Source: Silene conica
Lineage: Eukaryota; Streptophyta; Magnoliopsida; Caryophyllales; Caryophyllaceae
Direction: 5' to 3'
Length of the DNA: 64,000 nt
Assembly: GCA_029255685.2 (NCBI GenBank)
Contig: CM055314.2
Coordinates: 38,694,790 to 38,758,789 of the forward strand
Under the pieces are notes generated by a model. That model was not told the origin of the DNA and searched no databases. It saw nothing but the letters and a program-made list of their open reading frames with translations. The translations under genes were made by a program, and so were the position numbers. Of the stretch, positions 45,517-58,589 are shown one piece after another (the stretch's first letter is position 1; each line of letters starts with the position of its first letter).

Positions 45517-46820
45517 CTAAACTGCAAGATCAGTGAGAACATAATCGTTGATCGAATGCTTCATTCGCTTCATGATGGGTTCACCCTCTTTAGGGCCAAC
45601 TATTACATGAACGACATGAAGAAGACTCCTCATGAGCTCCACTCCCTTCTTGTACAGACCGAGAAGGATCTGAAATTAAGTGGGAGCGTGAAGCAGGATG
45701 TTCTCATGATCTCCAGTAAGGGTAAGGGTAAGGGAAAAGCTAAAGCTCTGGGCGACCTAACAGTAGGCAAGCCCAAGTTTAAGAAGTCAGGATTTACTAA
45801 GAGTGGGCCAGGTGAGTCGAGCAACTCACAGGGCAAAACAAAGAGCAAGGATACTAGCATGGAATGCCACCATTGCCACAAGACTGGGCATTGGAGGCGC
45901 TCATGCCCCGTGTATCGTGAGGACATTAAGGCAGGCCGCGTTACTCCTGTTGGTGTGTCTTCTTCTTCTTTTATTCACATGATTGAGATTAACCATGCAA
46001 GTTACGGAACTTGGGTACTAGATACTGGTTGTGGTTCTCATCTATGTAATCATGTGCAGGGCCTCCGAAACCAAGAACCCCTCATAAAGGGTGAGGTTGA
46101 CCTGCGTGTCGGGAATGGAGCACGTGTTGCTGCAGTCTCGAGGGGAACATATGTGATCCAGCTTCCAAGTGGATTCGAGTTATCTTTATATAACTGTTAT
46201 TATGTTCTTTGTTTGTCCAAAAACATTATTTCAGTGTCTGCACTTGACAAACTTGGTTTTTCATTTGTAATAGAAAATAACAGTTGTATTTTCTCATTAC
46301 ACAATATGATTTATGGCAACACAGTTTCCATGAATGGAATTTATGTTTTAGATCAAACCACCGAAATATTACATGTGAATAACAAGAGATTAAAGGTAGG
46401 TGACAAAGATCAAACTTATCTATGGCATTGTCGTATGGGACACATAAATGAGAAACGCGTAAAACAGCTCATACAGAATGGAGCTATCTGGGCCTTTGAT
46501 TTCGAATCATATGGCACGTGTGAATCATGTCTCATCGGTAAGATGACTCGTATTTCCTTCAAAGGTGTTGGAATGCGCGCTGCCGACCTATTAGGACTCA
46601 TACATACGGACGTATGTGGCCCTATGTCGATCAACGCACGAGAAGGCTATAGGTATTTCATCACTTTCACGGATGATTTGAGTAGATATGGCTATGTCTA
46701 CTTAATGAAGCATAAAAGTGAATCCTTTGACAAGTTCAAAGAATACCAGAATCGGGTACAGAACCAGCTAGGAAGAAAGATTAAAGCACTACGTTCTGAT
46801 CGTGGTGGTGAGTATCTTTC

Positions 46821-47466
46821 ACACACTACAACAAAATGACACTTGCGCCACGATTTATGTTACGGGAATTCTTAATTCTTGACCTAAATTTGCTTAGCCA
46901 CGGGAAAAAAAGCCGCCTTGCTTCAAAATTAATTGGTAAAAAAATTTATGTCACGAGAAAATATATCCGTGGCAAATAAGTGTTTTTAGTCACGAATTAA
47001 GCCACGAGAGTGGCTAGCAAATGTGTTTAGTCACTCATTAAATCACGCCCGTGGCTAATAATTATTTTTAGCCACAATGTCGTAGCTAATTATGATTTAT
47101 TGTCACAGGTAAGTTACCCGTGACTAATTATTGTTCTTAGCCACACTGAATTCTTAACGTGGCTAATTATGATTTATTTTCACAGGTAAATTATTCATGA
47201 CTATATTGCTTTTAGCCACACACAGAATTCTTTTCGTGGCTAATTATGATTTATTGTCACGCGTAAATTAACCGTGACTAATTAGTGCTCTTAGCCACGC
47301 ACTGGATTTTTACCGTGCCTAATATTTTTGATATGATAACGAATAATAGTATAAAATTATTAGTGCATCATGGTGTGTACCGTGACATCAAAATGATTGC
47401 GCCGTATTATTGTGAGATGTGAACCACAACCGGACTTAATGTTCTTCACTATTGACGTAAATGATC

Positions 47467-47501
<35 letters not shown>

Positions 47502-50500
47502 GGATTTAGTCTGTCACAAATGAGAATTTGTGCAATTTATATATAGCTTTATATATCATATACGCTAATTATAAATGTAAATTATAATTCAGATCTGTAC
47601 ATAATTCTTTTTAGAAAGCGATAAGTAATCATATAGAAATTAAGATTTCACAATTATTTATAATTACAACTTTAATAGAGTATGTTCGAGCAATTTGCTC
47701 AAGGGTTTAAAACTAGTGTAAAATAAATTTCAAGCCCGTTGTGGCAATAAATGAAACTATTTTTGGCGGTTTATTTAAAGACTGTTGCTATAGGGTATTT
47801 GCGGCGGTTTAATTTACCACCGACGCAAAAACTGAAGTGACCATTTTAATTAAAACCTTGCAATATATATTGCAAAAAAAAAAAAAACCTTGCAATATAT
47901 ATTTTGTGACAGTTTTTATTTTAAACCGATGTAAAAAATGGGGTGGTGATTTTTTAAATAACAACCGCTTTAAATAATTTGAGCGGTTTTATTTAATAAC
48001 ATTCGCCCAATTTCACTAGAACTACTCATGGGCTCCCGTCCGAGAGGTTTACTCATTTCCCCAAATCAGACTTCTAATCTCCTTATTTCTACTTATCAGT
48101 TGACATCAATTCTCATCATACGATTGATCAATCTCATAAAAACACCAAAAATAATTAATCAATTTCATACAGATGTCTTCTTCTCCATTTTCGATCTACT
48201 TCAAATTCTGCAATTCCTCAATTCCTATAATATTTCTAGAGTTTCCTTTTCAGTTTTCATTTTTGATCAAGGACTTTCCCAATTCCTCCCTTATTTGTAG
48301 GGTTTTACGATATATACCACCTTTGACATCGCCAGGTACCACAATCTCTATCTCTTCTTTTCTTGCTTTTCATTGTGTGATTTCTTCTAAATTTACTACT
48401 CAATTCTAGATTCATTAACCCATTAATCATAATTTTTCTTGGTTAGATTGTTTCTTAGCAGAAGATAAAAAAAATTCAAGGCATTTAGTTTGTCGTTGAT
48501 GAGCCTATTCGCCTCTCTTCTATGCTTACTCCTTCTAATATGGTACTGTCTCTTAATACCGTCAATTCCTTTTTATGTTCTTATGTGTACATAGTAAAAA
48601 GTATCCATTTTATGTTGCTTGGATTTTTTGATGAGCCTATTCGTCATTGTACACCCGAAACCACAGTAAAAAGTATCCATTTAGATGTTGCTTGGATTTT
48701 ACTTTGTTACTCGTACATTGTAATGAGTGTAAATCTCAATTTTTATTGTCTTGGGTGTATAATTTCTTAAGTTGGTTAGCTAGTGTAAGCAAAATCATAT
48801 TAGGGATGTTTTGGATTAAAAGAGTTATCTTTGATCATTGAAAATGGTATGTTGTCTTGAGATGTATAGGATATTCAAAGAGTTGGTTATGTCATATTTA
48901 CGTTAGCCGCCTATATTGATTCCAACCCCAACATCCGCCATTTTTATTAGCGCACACTAGAGGTTGTTTGCAAGGAGCCTACAAAAACAGGTTTATTCTG
49001 CCTGCATAATGTAGGTGTGAATGGATGTCTCAATGATTCAAATGGCGGATGTTCGGGTTGGAATTTGTAAGGACTCCAGGCAGTGATGGCGTTAGAGTCT
49101 TCTATGGGTCAATTCCGGTTTTTAAAAAGACAGATGTCTATTAAATTTGTCTGTAATAAGACATCATACATTTAAAAATATGATGTCTATTTAATTTGTA
49201 AAACGCTGAACTCTTTAAAAGCCCTTCCCCATAAAATGTCTTGCCCACCTCTTAACGCAAGTTTCCCCTTTTCTCCCATCAAAACCTTTTCCCATTTTGC
49301 CAACGGTGTGGCCATATGGATCATTGTAGTTTCTTGGCACCAACTATGTACAATTGCACCCTAAAAAAGCGAGTCTGCTTGAGCTCTTTTCTTCTGACAA
49401 ACGTGCAGCTTGCAATATGTTCACAGAATGCCGAGATAACTGCAAAAAGGTGATTTCCCAATAGTACCTATATTTGAAATGATATATTGCTACTTGTAAT
49501 TGTCAAGACAATATTTTCCTATGAATCGAATATTTTATTGCAAGACAAGATGTTTCTGTTCCTTAATTGAATGAAGTTTGTCAACCTTTTATGTTTCTAG
49601 TCGATTGATTTCTTCTTGTACTATACTTCCAATTTCCTGGCTTTTATCTCCTCTGTATGATACTTTCTAGGTAAAACTTAGCGTACGTCTAATCTTAAGT
49701 TGAAATAATTTATGCAGGCCATATTCCACACTAGAATTTGTGTTAAACGCTTAGTTTCCAGGTTGCCAATCCCATGTATATGACTAGTTCTAGGTAAAAA
49801 GTGTTTACTCTTATTCCTTTGTTTTACGGTATTTGTTTGATTTGCTTTCGGGTTAGGTGAAAATAAAGAATTATTTTAGAGATTCTTTGCAGGAAGGAGG
49901 TAGTTTGTCTTGAGAAGTTAAAATTGTTTTAAAACTCTCTCCTGTTGACAAGTTTTGGCTTTACGACTCGTTTTTTGGCTATATAAGGTGTTTCAAATCA
50001 GTTATTGAGCAAATTGTTTGTTTATTCATGTTGTACTCTATTACTAATTGTCGGAAGCTCCCACTTGTATAATATTTGATGACACATATGTTGATTAAAT
50101 GCACTCAACTCTAGAATTGGTGAACCTTGAGAGGTTAGTAGTACATACCATTGTTGATGCATATCTATCATGTGATTTTAAGTTTCTCGTTCATTTACTT
50201 TCAACAAATTAATTGTCCTCGCTTAGGTTACTCAAGTAACTCTAGTTGTGTGTTATTGCAAGAACAAATTGTAGAAGATGGTCAGCACATAATTGATTGT
50301 AATGTATAATTTTGCTTATGTCTTCTCATTGGTTGCCCTTGTATGATCTACGTTACGATCTCTATTGATAATTTGTTTAGTTATGCAAGCTTCTTGTATG
50401 TTATATTCTCATTTCACTTATGTGTGTTGAATCAGATTCAGCCACCCATGTGCTCAATGAAAGATGCGCAGGAGCAGGTCTGGCCGTCTGGGGCTGTCTA

Positions 50501-51346
50501 GAAGTTTGTTGCTCCAAGAAGTCTCGTCCCTTACTTATTTTTGTAACATCCATTAATGTTATACAATGATATCCTTTTTTATGGGTTTGGTGTCTAAATG
50601 AATCTGATGTTATGTATGATAGATATTTTGGTAATTGTCTTGGATAATCTATTGATTGTATATAGATATTTAGTGTTGCTTATTTAACCATCTTGTATTT
50701 GGAATTGTGTGTAGGAGTACTGCCTTTAGCAACATGGTGTAATTGGGCAAACTTGTGTCAGGAAGCGTGATTGACTTGAGTCAAAAGTAACGTTAGTGTT
50801 TCGTGGCCTAAAGTCTTTTTAAACTGTAGCAAAAAACCATTTATGTACTAATGAATGTTTACTCACGAGACTCATTTTAGCAACATTATTGTTTCGTGGC
50901 TAGTATCCTTTAGCCACGACCATTCTATTTTTCTGCAATGATAATTTTTGTGCTGTCAATATTTAGCCACGAGAGTCTCTTTTGCCACGTTATTTTTTCG
51001 TGGCTAGTAATAATTAGCCACGAGTTCTTTTTAATTTGGCCACAATATTACCTTGTGACTAAAACAATTTTAGCCACGGGTTTTTTGAACTTAGGCATAA
51101 TATTACCTTGTGACTAAAACAATTTTAGCCACGAGAAACTTGTTTAGCCACGCTATTTTAGCCACAAGGAATATCGTGGCAAAATTGCTAATTTAAGTCA
51201 CGTTGTAGTTTTTCCCGTGGCTAAACTTTTACCACGGCCACTTGGGTCACGGCTGATTTCCCGTGGCAAAATCCTATAGTCACGGGAATTTACCACTTGC
51301 GTCACGCATTTAAACGTGACGCAAGTGCCATTTTGTAGTAGTGACA
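46821..51346. mobile_element. E9: CACTA transposon (4520 bp) inserted in E7 integrase
   Basis: Termini at 46824 (CACTACAACAAAATGACACT) and 51343; the reversed right end reads CACTACTACAAAATGGCACT. The target copies ACA lie at 46821-46823 and 51344-51346. Subterminal regions (46850-47330 and 50790-51300) are packed with short GCCACG/CGTGGCTAA repeats in both directions, as expected for transposase-binding sites. No transposase recognised, so it is probably non-autonomous. The insertion breaks the E7 gene between LS and EFDQHL of the integrase core. Confidence 0.92.
47335..50780. other. E9 interior, no recognised gene
   Basis: An (ATT)n microsatellite at about 47466-47502. GCGGTTTA-type motifs at 47765-47990 recall other CACTA subterminal repeats and may mark an older nested piece. 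48080-48420 is pyrimidine-rich like a 5' untranslated leader and contains a 78-codon frame (48173-48409, MSSSPFSIYF start) of unknown nature. 48900-50780 is AT-rich and intron-like. I could not identify a captured gene. Confidence 0.45.
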
Positions 51347-52008
51347 CGAGTTTGATCAACACCTCAAAGACTGTGGCATCGTGCTACAGTTGACTCCACC
51401 TGGAACACCACAATTAAATGGTGTGTCCGAACGGAGAAATCGAACTCTACTTGATATGGTTCGATCCATGATGAGTCACACCGTTGTGCCTGATTCATTG
51501 TGGGGCTATGCTCTTTTATCGGCCGCTCTAATACTTAACCGAAGTCCGTCTAAAGCTGTTTACAAGTCCATACGAATTATGGAATGGAACGGTCCCTAAC
51601 TTGTCCTTTATTCGGGTTTGGGGCTGCGAGGCTTATGTCAAGTGGAGACACGAGGATAAGCTCGGCCCGCGATCGGTCAAGACATACTTTATAGGCTATC
51701 CAAAGGGAACTTTTGGTCATTACTTTTACTCGCCAACCGAACAACGTATTTTTGTTGCGGCTAGTGCGACGTTCTTAGAGAAAGAATTTCTCGAGAACAA
51801 GTCGAGTAATAGAACCTTCGATTTATCGGAGGTTCAAGAACCAACTACCGAGCAACCATTGGAGGAAACAGTTCCTTCAACTGAGGTTGCGGTTGATATT
51901 CATGAGGAACCTAGGAGGTCGGGAAGAGTCTCTATTCCTCCGGACAGATACATTGGTATGGTCGAGGAACTTGATATAGATGACGTCTTACTCCTAGAGG
52001 GTAATGAA

Positions 52009-53283
52009 CCCACTGTTGGGTTTTATTAGTTACTCATAAACTAACTTTAGTCATACTAAACTAACCTTGTAATTAACATTTTAATTTACATGTTGAAACG
52101 ATCTTATGCATGCTAAAAAGCGGAAATAAGAGTGTATTCGAACCCTTACACACGGTCCAAATATTTAGCGAGGATGATCCTCCGAGTACCCAAAATAGAA
52201 TACCTCCTTTGGATGCACCAAGACAATCCCTTAACCAACCGAGATCTTGAACAAGCTAGCACAAAACCGGTTTCTCCTTAAACTTATTCTAATCTCTCTA
52301 ATTAGAATATTGTCTCAATACTACAAATAGTATGTTATTATTATCTTATAATATGAGTTTAGAGGTTATAAAATCTCTCTTTCACTTATTGAGATTTTCG
52401 GCCAAGAGAGAAGAAGAATGAGGATGTTTTTATCTTATATATCAACATGCATTAACTTAAGAAAACAATTTGTCTTAAGCATGGGTATGGGGAAGGAGGC
52501 TAGCCGGCTATGGTATGTGCAACAAGGGGACAAGTTGCCTTACCCATGCATCTTAGGGTGGCTTTAGGTAGAGTTTCCAAGACTCCTTAAATGATTATGT
52601 TTTATTCATTAATAAACACCCATAATCATACACTTAACCATCCCAAAACCGGCTCCCTCTTATAATATGTAGTCCATTTTATAATTGTCCTTCAATCAAT
52701 TGTATAAGTGTGACATCTAAGGTGTAACACTATAATAACAATTGTTATAATATGAAAATGCATATTTATCACATATAAATACCATTTAAAATTAAATAAA
52801 TCATATTTATTATTTCGACATGTAATTCGAAATTACGAACATATAAAATGGTCATTCATAATTTTATCGTCAATACGATTTACAACCTTTGTAATAATTA
52901 TAACCCAATTCATTCTAATTACGATATTATAAAATATCGTTTATTGTTTAATAATTGACACGTTTCAATTTTAAACATAAATCATACAATAAGATTTAAC
53001 CTCTAATTTCTCGATATACGAGTTTAAGGAATATGATCAAATCGTATCAATATACATTTGATCACTTTTATTGATTAAGGGAATTGTCCTAAAGGTGTGA
53101 CCTAAAGGGATCAACTGACCATCACCGTCATACGACAGTAATGTCAAACTCTAGCTAGCCAATCATTACCGATTAATGTTGGTCAGTTGACTAATATAAA
53201 TCGTATCATCCCTTGCGCATTCTCATCATGAGATTTAATTACGTGATCGCACTATTGTTGAGGACACATTTCCCAACACCCAC
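52009..53283 (-). mobile_element. E10: solo LTR of another copia family, inserted in E7 pol
   Basis: 1265 bp at 52014-53278, ends TGTTGGG and CCCAACA, flanked by CCCAC at 52009-52013 and 53279-53283. No primer site or coding DNA, so two LTRs have recombined to one. Orientation is minus, judged from the inverted repeat at 53111-53190 and the GTGTCCTCAACA start shared with E1. It splits the E7 frame after EGNEPT. Confidence 0.9.
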
Positions 53284-54651
53284 AACCTATAAAGGTGCCA
53301 TGACCAGTTCTGACTCAATGCTATGGCTAGAAGCCATGCAATCCGAGATGGACTCCATGTATGAGAACAACGTGTGGGATCTTGTGGACCTACCTGCAAA
53401 GGTACGTCCCCTTCAATGCAAATGGCTTTGCAAAATAAAGCATGTCGTGGAAGGTAAACAAGATATCTATAAGGCAAGACTAGTTGCTAAAGGTTTCACC
53501 CAAGTGCCAGGCTTGCACTACGATGAGATCTTTGCACCCGTAGTCATGCTACGTTCCATTCGGATTATCTTAGCAATCGCCGCATTTCATGACTATGAAA
53601 TATGGCAGATGGACGTTAAAACCGCCTTCTTAAACGGTTATTTGGAGGAAGAGTTGTACATGGTACAACCCGAGGGTTTTATTGATCCAGTACATCCTAA
53701 GAAGGTTTGCAAGCTTAAGCGTTTCATCTATGGACTTAAGCAAGCATCACGGAGTTGGAATCATCGCTTCGACCAAGTGATAAAAGAGAATGGTTTCATT
53801 CGATCAGTCGAGGAACCATGTCTCTATATCAAGTCGAGTGGGAGCAAGATTGTATTCCTAGTACTGTATGTCGACGACATACTCTTGATTGGGAATGACA
53901 TACCTCTCTTATCTTCGGTTAAAGCATGGTTGAAAAACCATTTCCAGATGAAAGATCTGGGAGAGGCACAAAGAATTTTTGGGCATCCGTATCTACAGGG
54001 ATAGATCACGACGGATGTTGTCTCTCAGTCAGGAGTCTTACATAGATAAGATTCTAGAGAGATTCAGCATGACGAACTCCAAGAAAGGGTTCCTTCCTAT
54101 GACTACTGGGCTTCCCTTGAGCAAGACTCAAGAAGCTAAGACATTGGAAGAGAAAGAGCGCCATGAGTCGAATTCCTTATGCTTCGGCTATAGGATCGAT
54201 CATGTATGCCATGATATGCACACGTCCAGACGTTGCATATGCATTGAGTATGACAAGTCGATTTCAAGCTCATCCAGGTGAACAACACTGGATGGCCGTG
54301 AAAAACATTCTTAAGTACCTACGGAGGACTAAAGATTGGGGATTGACTTACGGAGGCGACTCAACGGTCTGCGCCACAGGTTACGCAGATGCTAGCTTCC
54401 AAACGGATCGAGATGACTCGAACTCTCAGTCTGGATTCGTTTTTACTCTTAATGGCGTTGCTGTCAACTGGAAAAGTTCTAAACAGAGTGTTATAGAAAA
54501 TTCTACATCTGAGTCCGCGTAAAAGGAGATATTTATTGATAAGATCGCTACGGATGACATCATAGCTGATCCTCTCACAAAAATATTACCACGTGATAAG
54601 CATGAAGGGCACATTCATTCCATGGGAATTAGATGTGTTCCTAAGTTGTAG

Positions 54652-55439
54652 TACTCTTTTATGAATTCATGTATCAATTCATTTTCTCGTGTACTCTATT
54701 CAACCTCATTGTTATGATATATAATGTTTTTTTTTTCATGTGGAATTGTACGCCAATTTTGAACACCACAAAGTGAACTGAATAACATTACATCGTTTTA
54801 GTCCTTGATTACCCACTTGAGATGATAACTCAGGTAATCATTTTGTGACGTTGGTTGATGGTGGGTTCAACGAGCCATAAGTCACACGGATGACTGACCA
54901 ATCACAAAGGCGAGTTATACGGATATCTCGTAGGACACCCCGTGACAACGTTATGGAGTCCTAAATGTTTTATAACATTGGGTGCCATGTCGTGGATAGG
55001 ACCTCCATAGTGTTCCTTAGAGTCGAGTCTTTTCACTTTCAACTGTGTCTTGAGATTAAGGCAGATTTTGGGTAACTTTGGTTTCTTTCCCACGGTCATC
55101 GTAACAGGGGCCAAGAGGATTTTTTCTGGGTTATTTCATGCTGCGCGATATCGGCAGGATTCGAGTTGAGGGAAATATCCAAACCCTTATCAGGATTTTA
55201 TCATTTCTCAGGGCCACTCGAGGAGTAGTAACTGAAATGCATGGCCATGCTCGAATACAGATTCGTTTTATCAGTTAAGTTACTCTCTAGTCGGGGAAAC
55301 CACTCTTGATACAGATCGCTTGTGAGATACGACCTTTGCGAATGCGGATTTGCAAATTGTCTTACATTGAGTGGGAGAAATTTTAAAAGGATATGAGAAT
55401 CGGTTATCGCACCTACACTTGTACGGACAAGTGGGAGTT
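54652..55439 (+). mobile_element. E7 3' untranslated region
   Basis: Collinear with 43658-44445 of E8, ending in the polypurine tract ACAAGTGGGAGTT before the LTR at 55440. It carries the same antisense 70-codon (54902-55114) and 95-codon (55201-55488) frames. Confidence 0.87.
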
Positions 55440-56503
55440 TGTTGGAGCTTGTGTCATCCACATGTAGTGTGATAACGTCATTGCACATACCCTTGTACGG
55501 ACAAGTGGGAGATTGTTGGGGCTGGTGTCCTTGACAATTAAGTACAATGACTTACTAAATCTCTTTAAGGATCACAAGGGCATACTTCAGTATTATTATC
55601 AGTTGATCCACGTTTATCAATAACGGTTGGCTTGCTAGATAAGTTTGACGTTATTGTCATACAGATGGCGGTGATCAACTGGTCCCTATACGTCACACCT
55701 ATAGGACACGTTTGAGAGATGTGAAGGTATGAAAATACAGTCACATTTATGCCGAATACGACTAAACAGTTAGTCAGAGTTATTAACTATTAAATTAGTC
55801 AATAAGATGTTGAGATTATTATTTAATACGGATTAAATTATTTTAGCTAATACGGATTACATGATTAATTCGTAAATTAAATATAAACGGTTATATTTAA
55901 TTAAATATTGTATTAGCGTATTAATATAAACAGTTATATTAATTTGGGTAATTATACAATATGGTAATTTTATCATACCATTATTAATACATCGACTGCA
56001 TTAATATCTGATAACACGTGTGCGATTTATAAATAAAACCCGCGAATAATATTTAGCAAATCGGGTCGAATCACGTAAAGGAATAAGGTAAGAGTGGAAA
56101 GCCCACTCCTACCCAAGACCCCATTCGGCCGACCCATAAGGTTACAAAAGGAGAGTTTTTCTCCTTTTGTCAAACACTGGTGAATCACAATTCTGATAAT
56201 TAGGGTTTTGAGAACATTATTTTCCCAAAACTCAGATCTCACATCTAAAACCTCACAAAAGCTCTCCCTATATTTCAAGGCAATTGGAGAGTATTTCTAG
56301 CACACGCGGCATCATCTCATTCAAGTCTTGGGTGCAAGTTATAGGAGGGAATTTACTTTAATTCCTGTTCTTAGGCATATTCAAGCAATGACCCAAGGTT
56401 GTATTCCTTTTCATGTTTTTATTAACTTATGACAATAATCTCAATTGTAAAATCCATTATAATCCTTCACGTTTTAGGGCGAATACATGCTTTATTCCCC
56501 ACA
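55440..56503 (+). repeat. E7 3' LTR, 1064 bp
   Basis: Partner of 33381-34444, same length. The second inverted repeat is perfect here (ACAAAAGGAGA/TCTCCTTTTGT, 56144-56170). The right target copy GCCAC follows. Confidence 0.93.
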
Positions 56504-57610
56504 GCCACCACCGTGACCCATACCAACCCAGAAACCCAACTCGCCACTCCTGGGTTCTTGATACAGATGGCGGTGATCAACCTTGACAATTAAGTACAAT
56601 GACTTACTAAATCTCTTTAAGGATCACAAGGGCATACTTCAGTATTATTATCAGTTGATCCACGTTTATCAATAACGGTTGGCTTGCTAGATAAGTTTGA
56701 CGTTATTGTCATACAGATGGCGGTGATCAACTGGTCCCTATACGTCACACCTATAGGACACGTTTGAGAGATGTGAAGGTATGAAAATACAGTCACATTT
56801 ATGCCGAATACGACTAAACAGTTAGTCAGAGTTATTAACTATTAAATTAGTCAATAAGATGTTGAGATTATTATTTAATACGGATTAAATTATTTTAGCT
56901 AATACGGATTACATGATTAATTCGTAAATTAAATATAAACGGTTATATTTAATTAAATATTGTATTAGCGTATTAATATAAACAGTTATATTAATTTGGG
57001 TAATTATACAATATGGTAATTTTATCATACCATTATTAATACATCGACTGCATTAATATCTGATAACACGTGTGCGATTTATAAATAAAACCCGCGAATA
57101 ATATTTAGCAAATCGGGTCGAATCACGTAAAGGAATAAGGTAAGAGTGGAAAGCCCACTCCTACCCAAGACCCCATTCGGCCGACCCATAAGGTTACAAA
57201 AGGAGAGTTTTTCTCCTTTTGTCAAACACTGGTGAATCACAATTCTGATAATTAGGGTTTTGAGAACATTATTTTCCCAAAACTCAGATCTCACATCTAA
57301 AACCTCACAAAAGCTCTCCCTATATTTCAAGGCAATTGGAGAGTATTTCTAGCACACGCGGCATCATCTCATTCAAGTCTTGGGTGCAAGTTATAGGAGG
57401 GAATTTACTTTAATTCCTGTTCTTAGGCATATTCAAGCAATGACCCAAGGTTGTATTCCTTTTCATGTTTTTATTAACTTATGACAATAATCTCAATTGT
57501 AAAATCCATTATAATCCTTCACGTTTTAGGGCGAATACATGCTTTATTCCCCACAGCCACCACCGTGACCCATACCAACCCAGAAACCCAACTCGCCACT
57601 CCTGGGTTCT
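55529..57610 (+). repeat. 1,030-bp tandem duplication spanning the E7 LTR and E6 flank, with filler
   Basis: Block 55529-56558 is repeated as 56581-57610 (offset 1052). Each holds most of the E7 LTR plus 55 bases of E6. The 22 bases between them (56559-56580) match the LTR phrase ATACAGATGGCGGTGATCAA found at about 55662. The second LTR copy (56581-57555) lacks its first 90 bases. Confidence 0.93.
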
Positions 57611-58236
57611 ATTAACCCGCGTCAAGTAGCACGGTCTGAGTCTAAGTACGTATTCGGTGTATCCGTATTCAACTTCCTCATACCCGAAAATCGTCCCTGT
57701 CATGGTTCCCTATGCGCGTAAACCTAAGTTCTCATACGACCCTCCTACCCAGGAATTAGTCATGCTCAAAAGTATGGGAAAATAAAGCGTCGGCGTAACT
57801 TACCGAGATGAGGACAAGTCGAGGTGGAGGGTGATATGAAAGTGAAAAGCGGTTCTGAACTTGCGAGGGACAGCCACTGGCGAGTGTGAAATACGGATGC
57901 TAAATCGACTCCGAAACGGATGCGAGGGACAGCCACTTGAGAACGGATGTTATTTTTTTTTTGCTAATGTAAATGAAAGGGTGTTTGTTTATAAGTATAA
58001 GTTGGGTTGAATGAGGTTTGAATGGTGAAGGTTGGGTGCAAAGTATGAGAATGTGAATGTGTTGAATATAAATGGATTGAAATGAATGAATATGTTGAAT
58101 GCTGGTGAGAACAAGGCTCGTAAACATTCACGTATGAATGTTGTCGAGGTGCATGTACTTGCATTTTGACCAAGATATTAATTATCACATAGAGTATTAC
58201 GGAAACGAATTATCTCGTGAGCATTTGCATTTGATT
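57556..58236 (-). other. E6 LTR sequence in the first tandem unit
   Basis: LTR of E6 resuming after the E7-derived block. It contains a short direct repeat (GCGAGGGACAGCCACT, about 57866 and 57922) and a T run at 57952-57961. Small frames (57509-57703, 57900-58188) recur in the second unit only because of the duplication. Confidence 0.75.
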
Positions 58237-58584
58237 AAAATATCGTTTATTGTTTAATAATTGACACGTTTCAATTTTAAACATAAATCATACAATAAGA
58301 TTTAACCTCTAATTTCTCGATATACGAGTTTAAGGAATATGATCAAATTGTATCAATATACATTTGATCACTTTTATTGATTAAGGGAATTGTCCTAAAG
58401 GTGTGACCTAAAGGGATCAACTGACCATCACCGTCATACGACAGTAATGTCAAACTCTAGCTAGCCAATCATTACCGATTAATGTTGGTCAGTTGACTAA
58501 TATAAATCGTATCATCCCTTGCGCATTCTCATCATGAGATTTAATTACGTGATCGCACTATTGTTGAGGACACATTTCCCAACA
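58237..58584 (-). repeat. Truncated second copy of solo LTR E10
   Basis: Copy of 52931-53278, the right-hand 348 bases of E10, at the start of the second tandem unit. It starts without the LTR's other end, which marks the duplication break. Confidence 0.9.
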
Positions 58585-58589
58585 CCCAC

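Larger units (their letters stand above)
36803..45521 (+). mobile_element. E8: apparently intact Ty1/copia element inserted in E7 gag
   Basis: 8709-bp element with two 1071-bp LTRs (36808-37878 and 44446-45516) that look identical by eye, TSD CTAAA (36803-36807 and 45517-45521), primer site, polypurine tract and an uninterrupted 1343-codon gag-pol. It lies in the same direction as its host copy E7. Identical LTRs mean very recent insertion or gene conversion. It is the best candidate here for an active autonomous element. Confidence 0.95.
36317..54651 (+). pseudogene. E7 copia gag-pol, split by E8, E9 and E10 and frameshifted
   Basis: Coding pieces: 36317-36807, 45522-46823, 51347-52013 and 53284-54651. 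Piece 1 is the Gag N-terminus. Piece 2 has the zinc knuckle, DTG protease, HHCC and the start of the integrase core. Piece 3 has the rest of the core and the linker. Piece 4 has reverse transcriptase (LYVDDILLIG) and RNase H. Independent damage: a two-base loss near 51565; an extra T in the run near 53978; an extra C near 54160; and a roughly 200-base deletion near 54517 that removes the RNase H motifs between STSES and the last helix and leaves a TAA. It is dead even apart from the insertions. Confidence 0.93.
33376..56508 (+). mobile_element. E7: Ty1/copia element inserted in the E6 LTR, itself hit by E8, E9 and E10
   Basis: LTRs at 33381-34444 and 55440-56503 are both 1064 bp. TSD GCCAC at 33376-33380 and 56504-56508. 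Primer site at 34447. After removing three insertions, gag-pol is collinear with E8 but frameshifted, with a deletion in RNase H. Its LTR starts at the outer boundary (TGTTGGAG). It is the same family as E4 and E8, with a different leader-palindrome motif. Confidence 0.94.

Noticed and set aside
48173..48409. 78-codon frame starting MSSSPFS in E9
   Set aside because: Resembles a gene start in composition but has no known domain, no follow-on exon and low complexity; kept only as an unidentified interior.
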